A stretch of 24,068 nucleotides of DNA from SURF-32 sp964648365 (lineage in GTDB: Bacteria; Planctomycetota; Phycisphaerae; UBA1845): contig CAZYLK010000089.1 in the NCBI GenBank assembly GCA_964648365.1, positions 1-24,068 of the forward strand, in the 5' to 3' direction. The position numbers and the translations under genes were made by a program. Below, one piece after another: positions 20,636-24,068 of the stretch. Numbering within the stretch: position 1 is the first letter of the stretch; each line of letters opens with the position of its first letter. The notes under the pieces were generated by a model. That model worked only from the letters and a program-made list of their open reading frames with translations, did not search any database and was not told the DNA's origin.

Positions 20636-22957
20636 ATGAGAACCGTGCGGCTCAACAAGGGGGTCAACCTCGCGCTCCTCGTCCTGGTCGCGCGGCCTGT
20701 CGTCGCGCAGGCAGAGGCCGTCGCGCCGAGGAACGGGCTGCCGGCGCCGGAGTCGTACGCCCAACCGGCGGTGCAGCGGTCCCTGGCACACCTTTCCACC
20801 GACGCTTCCACGCAGCAGGATGGCGGCCAGGTCGAGGCCTTCAAACAGGAGATCATCAATCCGGACGCCACGGCGGAAACGCGACGGGTCTCAGCCCGGT
20901 TCCTGCTGATGTCCACGGAGCCGGCCGCGGCGGCGGCCGCGGTCGAAATCCTGCGCGACGCGACCCGACCCTTCGCCCAGACGGCGATCTGCGAAGCCGC
21001 CATTGAACTCGGCACGACTTCGCCGGACGCGCTGACGGTCGAACTGGTTGAACCGCTCGTCACGCTCCTGCGGACCGCGGGAGAAGCTCAGCAGCGACTG
21101 GCCGCGCATGCGCTCGGGCTTTATCGCGATGGCGACGTCGCGTCCCGACTCGGATCCGTTGCCCAGGATGCCACCCTGCCGGAGTCCGCCCGCCTGGCGG
21201 CCATCGGCGCGCTGGCGATCAACATGACGCGGCGCGAGGTCGTGGAGCAGTTGATCCTCCTGCTCGACGATCCCACCCCGGCCATCGTCAGCCAGTCGCT
21301 CGACGTCCTGCAGCCGGCCTCGCGTGAAGCGCGCGGTCGTGACGTGGCGAGCTGGAAGGCCTGGTGGAGCGGGAAGGCGGCGCTTTCGGAGACCGAATGG
21401 CTCGCCGACCGCAATGCGCTGCTCCTGCAGCGCACCGCGACGCTGACGCAGCAGCGAGACCGGGCGGAAGCGGAAGCGAAGACCCGCGAATCCCGCTTGT
21501 CGGCGCGCGTTGCGGAACTCCAACGCGACCTCTTCCGCCGTTTGCCGCCCGACGAGCGGGACGGCAAGCTCATCGCCTGGCTGGCCGACGAGATCCCCGG
21601 CGTGCGGCGCACCGCAATCGACCTCGTCATGCGCCCGATCAGCGAGGAGGCTCGCCGACCCAGTGCGCCAGTCCGCGCCGCGCTTTCGGAGCGCCTGCGT
21701 GATCCCGTGGCCGACGTGCGGCGCGGCGCTTTGGAAATCTTCGGCGCCATGGCCGACCCCGCCGATGCCGATGCCGTGATGGCCCTGCTGAACAGCGAGG
21801 CCGACGCGGCGACGCGCCAGGCCGCCTTCGAGGCCCTCGGCCGCATGCGCAACGCCGCCGCATTTCCGCTCCTCGTTCGCGAGATTGCGGACGATGCCGC
21901 CGCCGTCGCGTGCGTCCGGTCCGCGGCGGACGCCATCACCCGACTGGTCGCGATCGCCTCCGTCCCAATCGAAACCGCCGCGACGGCCGTCGAGCCATTG
22001 AAGCGGCGATACGCCGCCGTAGCGGCGGAAGACGCCGCCACCCGCGCTGCGCTTCTCGGCGCCATGGCCGAACTGGCCCGGCCCGATTTCGTGGAGGAAT
22101 ACCGCTTGGTCGTCGCCGGGAGCCGGGAACCCGCACTGCTGCGACCCGCCCTTCGCGGCCTGACGGGCCTGGTGGACAAACAGAGCATCGGTCCGGTCCG
22201 CGCCGTGTTGCAAGCCTCTGATGACGCCCTCGTAAGGCAGCGCTGCATCGAAATGATCGCTGCTGCGGGTGGCGACGAGACGGACGTAGCGGCCCTCGTG
22301 CGTTACGCGCAGACCGCCAACGAATCCACCGCCGCGGTCCGCGACGCGGCGTTGCAGACGCTGACGGCCTGGATGGCGCCCCGCGCCGGCGATGAGCAAC
22401 TGCGAATCGCGGATCGCCTCGCGTCGGACCCCGCAGCGATGGAGAGTTATCTCACGCTGCTGGTGCATCGACTTTCGCAAGGCGGCGGCAACGGCGCGAC
22501 GGCCCTGGAAATACGGCGGCGACTCGCCGAGACGCTTGCAGCCGCCGGGAAGCACGGCCCGGCCGCGGCGCAGTATCGAGCCTTGTTTGACGGCGTTGCG
22601 GCGGCGGGCGGCGAAGGCGTGTGCGAGGTTGGAACGCTCCTGATCCTTACATCGTTGCGTGCGGGTGAGTATGACACCCTGCCGGCCGCGGTGAACGCGC
22701 TCCGCCCCCATGCGGAGACGGACACGTTTGACCGGCTCGCCGACGACCTCAAGACCTATCTGGAGTCGATCGACGCGGCGGCTGAGCCCGGCCGCGTAAG
22801 CAACACCCGCAAGGCAATCCTCGGCGTCACCCGCGATGGGCTGGGCGAGCGCTGGCAGGAACTGGCCGAGACGCTCGAGAAAGAGCACGCGGATCAGCCG
22901 CCGGTCGAGCCATCACCGGAATCGCCCGCACCGACAGGCGTGGACGAAGAAGCCTGA
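20636..22957 (+). CDS. Exported HEAT-repeat protein
   Basis: The 773-aa protein has an N-terminal signal peptide (KGVNLALLVLVARPVVAQA, about residues 8-26). It is followed by an almost wholly alpha-helical body rich in Ala, Leu and Arg. Helix pairs of HEAT/PBS-lyase type are visible, for example LSERLRDPVADVRRGALEIF, the MALLNSEADAATRQAAFEAL stretch, and VRAVLQASDDALVRQRCIEM. A coiled-coil segment (about 258-300, QQRDRAEAEAKTRESRLSAR) interrupts the repeats. The last 150 residues look TPR-like (AAGKHGPAAAQYRALFDGV). It is probably a scaffold in the cell envelope. No enzymatic motif is seen. The open frame extends upstream to a GTG at 20525, but only the ATG at 20636 gives a sensible signal peptide. 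The Shine-Dalgarno is weak. It converges on the Nudix gene with a 19-bp gap. Confidence 0.8.
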   Translation: MRTVRLNKGVNLALLVLVARPVVAQAEAVAPRNGLPAPESYAQPAVQRSLAHLSTDASTQQDGGQVEAFKQEIINPDATAETRRVSARFLLMSTEPAAAAAAVEILRDATRPFAQTAICEAAIELGTTSPDALTVELVEPLVTLLRTAGEAQQRLAAHALGLYRDGDVASRLGSVAQDATLPESARLAAIGALAINMTRREVVEQLILLLDDPTPAIVSQSLDVLQPASREARGRDVASWKAWWSGKAALSETEWLADRNALLLQRTATLTQQRDRAEAEAKTRESRLSARVAELQRDLFRRLPPDERDGKLIAWLADEIPGVRRTAIDLVMRPISEEARRPSAPVRAALSERLRDPVADVRRGALEIFGAMADPADADAVMALLNSEADAATRQAAFEALGRMRNAAAFPLLVREIADDAAAVACVRSAADAITRLVAIASVPIETAATAVEPLKRRYAAVAAEDAATRAALLGAMAELARPDFVEEYRLVVAGSREPALLRPALRGLTGLVDKQSIGPVRAVLQASDDALVRQRCIEMIAAAGGDETDVAALVRYAQTANESTAAVRDAALQTLTAWMAPRAGDEQLRIADRLASDPAAMESYLTLLVHRLSQGGGNGATALEIRRRLAETLAAAGKHGPAAAQYRALFDGVAAAGGEGVCEVGTLLILTSLRAGEYDTLPAAVNALRPHAETDTFDRLADDLKTYLESIDAAAEPGRVSNTRKAILGVTRDGLGERWQELAETLEKEHADQPPVEPSPESPAPTGVDEEA

Positions 22958-22976
22958 CCGTCGCGGGACGGCCGAA

Positions 22977-23390
22977 TCACAGATCTGCCAGCCACGGGAT
23001 GATCTGGGCGTACTCCGCTCCGAAGTCGAACTCCAGCAACTGCACCGCCGCGACCCACTGCATCTCGACATCGGCCGGGCGATCGGCCATCTCTCGCACC
23101 ACGCCCCCCAGGAAGCAGCGAAAGCAGACGGGCGCGCCGTCCAGCTCAACATGAACCGGCGGTTGCCCCACGTCGAGTTCCACATGCAGGCCCGCCTGTT
23201 CGAGCACGATGCGGCGCATCGCGGCCTCCGGCGATTCGTCGGAGTCCACCCGGCCGCGCGGGAACCCCCATGTCCCCGGCGGTGCAGCGGCGGTCGGCCG
23301 CAGGATGAGGTATCGATCGTCGGCGCGCTGGATGAAGCCGACCGCGTAGACCGGAATCGCGTCGGACGGTCGGGATCGCTCGTGCTTCAT
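22977..23390 (-). CDS. Nudix-fold protein with degenerate Nudix box
   Basis: The 137-aa protein has the Nudix layout: an opening strand AVGFIQRADDRYLILRP, then TWGFPRGRVDSDESPEAAMR and IVLEQAGL. The Nudix box aligns as Gly46, Glu52, Arg60, Glu64 and Gly67. However, the Glu after Arg60 is Ile61, and the second Glu of the EE pair is Gln65. These correspond to metal-binding glutamates in MutT-type enzymes. Hydrolysis may therefore be lost or changed. The gene starts 6 bp after the stop of the upstream membrane protein gene and is probably co-transcribed with it. Confidence 0.78.
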   Translation of the reverse strand: MKHERSRPSDAIPVYAVGFIQRADDRYLILRPTAAAPPGTWGFPRGRVDSDESPEAAMRRIVLEQAGLHVELDVGQPPVHVELDGAPVCFRCFLGGVVREMADRPADVEMQWVAAVQLLEFDFGAEYAQIIPWLADL

Positions 23391-23396
23391 GGGCGA

Positions 23397-24032
23397 TCAA
23401 CCCGCCGGCGACGCCGGCGCTGCGGATTCCGTCTCGGCCGGTCGCGCCAGCGCCAGCGTCTGAGAGGCCACGCCGAACGCCGCGAAGACCATGGACAGAA
23501 ACACCCGCACGCCCCAGAACCAGCCGCGCTGCGACAGGCTGAGATCCACCGGCACCCCGGAAATCGTCCCTTTTTCGATCCGGCCGCTCGTTGCGATCCA
23601 GCGGCAGTACCCGAGCACGCCGCCCGGCGGGTAGTCGCGGCTCAGAAGCGCGGCCGTCTCGGTCTGAATGTTCTCGACGAACTCAGCCCGGGTGACACCC
23701 TCCGGCAGCAGCGGCGTCTTCTCCAGCGCCTGTCGAGCCACGGTCCGCGGGAACGAGGCCCCCTCCCAGTACAGCGCGGTGCCCCAGCTTCCAAGCACGG
23801 AGAGGGCGGTTCCGGCCAGTACCGCGCCGCGGGCGATGGGCCGGCATCCGTGCGCGATGCGAAACACGACCGCCCCGACGATCAGGCCGAACAGCACGTA
23901 GAAAAACAGCCCCAGCAGGGCCATCAGAAAGGCCACATACGACAGCAACAGCCCGAACGCCACCGACAGCGCCACGCCCACGGCCACCGCCACCGGCCAC
24001 CGGCCGGGCGGCGCCGGCCTGCCGACCACCAT
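23397..24032 (-). CDS. Membrane protein of unknown function, start uncertain
   Basis: The 211-aa version has four hydrophobic segments: two adjacent ones at about 13-32 and 33-58, one at about 67-85, and one near 172-195. A soluble loop of about 80 residues between segments 3 and 4 (TVARQALEKTPLLPEGVTRAEFV...) is probably exported, and a short Ala/Pro/Glu tail ends the protein. I do not recognise the family. The frame stays open without a stop to the window edge at 24068 (residues GAERGDARLLE before the Met), so the true start may lie outside. The ATG at 24032 is preceded by CTGGAG, a possible ribosome-binding site. The Nudix gene follows after 6 bp. Confidence 0.65.
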   Translation of the reverse strand: MVVGRPAPPGRWPVAVAVGVALSVAFGLLLSYVAFLMALLGLFFYVLFGLIVGAVVFRIAHGCRPIARGAVLAGTALSVLGSWGTALYWEGASFPRTVARQALEKTPLLPEGVTRAEFVENIQTETAALLSRDYPPGGVLGYCRWIATSGRIEKGTISGVPVDLSLSQRGWFWGVRVFLSMVFAAFGVASQTLALARPAETESAAPASPAG

Positions 24033-24068
24033 CTCCAGCAGCCGAGCGTCGCCGCGCTCGGCCCCGCC

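Noticed and set aside
20891..22888. Minus-strand open frame of 665 codons
   Set aside because: It is antisense to the HEAT-repeat gene, whose helical repeats and signal peptide are convincing. The antisense translation has low-complexity composition.

Overview
The window is GC-rich and densely coded on both strands, and it looks like the chromosome of a planctomycete. I lean towards Phycisphaerae or a close uncultured lineage. The evidence is a DUF1549/DUF1553 plus DUF1501 gene pair, six-cysteine 'ACCLPDGSC' repeats, a membrane protein with a CxxC...CPECG zinc ribbon, and dispersed palindromic intergenic repeats of kinds I recall from planctomycete genomes. That last point is recollection, not a search. 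I saw no rRNA, tRNA, CRISPR array, phage genes or intact insertion sequence.

Layout. (1) 202-3588, minus: a DUF1549/DUF1553 protein followed by a Tat-exported DUF1501 protein. They are separated by a 458-bp repeat-built element with 40-bp inverted ends. (2) 3761-4696, minus: a secreted beta-strand-rich protein. (3) 5119-6162, minus: a secreted protein with six tandem six-cysteine repeats, with its own promoter and a hairpin terminator. (4) 6408-9147, minus: a CtlX-type amidinohydrolase downstream of an orphan sensor histidine kinase, separated by heptamer repeats. (5) 9344-12031, plus: a 67-aa small protein, then a probable 2-aminomuconic semialdehyde dehydrogenase and a probable 2-aminomuconate deaminase. 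The last two catalyse consecutive steps of the kynurenine branch of tryptophan or 2-aminophenol catabolism. Repeats lie between them, and repeats supply both stop codons. (6) 12112-13110, plus: a polytopic zinc-ribbon membrane protein. (7) 13242-15935, minus, and 16041-17822, plus: a divergent pair of secreted proteases. One is an S8 subtilase carrying the same six-cysteine module as gene 3. The other is an S41 peptidase. (8) 17812-19316, minus: an orphan ParA ATPase translationally coupled to a VanZ-like membrane protein. (9) 19838-22957, plus: a YacP-like NYN RNase and an exported HEAT-repeat protein. (10) 22977-24032, minus: a membrane protein that may continue beyond the window, followed by a Nudix protein with a degenerate catalytic box.

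The clearest unexplained signal is not a single gene. It is the set of at least five families of short palindromic or tandem repeats (octamer, heptamer, and three kinds of hairpin) placed in the gaps between genes. Several touch stop codons or could form terminators or long-range RNA stems. The most interesting coding signal is the six-cysteine module shared by a tandem-repeat secreted protein and the C-terminus of a subtilase. Their genes have similar candidate promoters (TACAAT with an 18-bp spacer) and similar hairpin terminators. I did not find a complete new defence or biosynthetic system.
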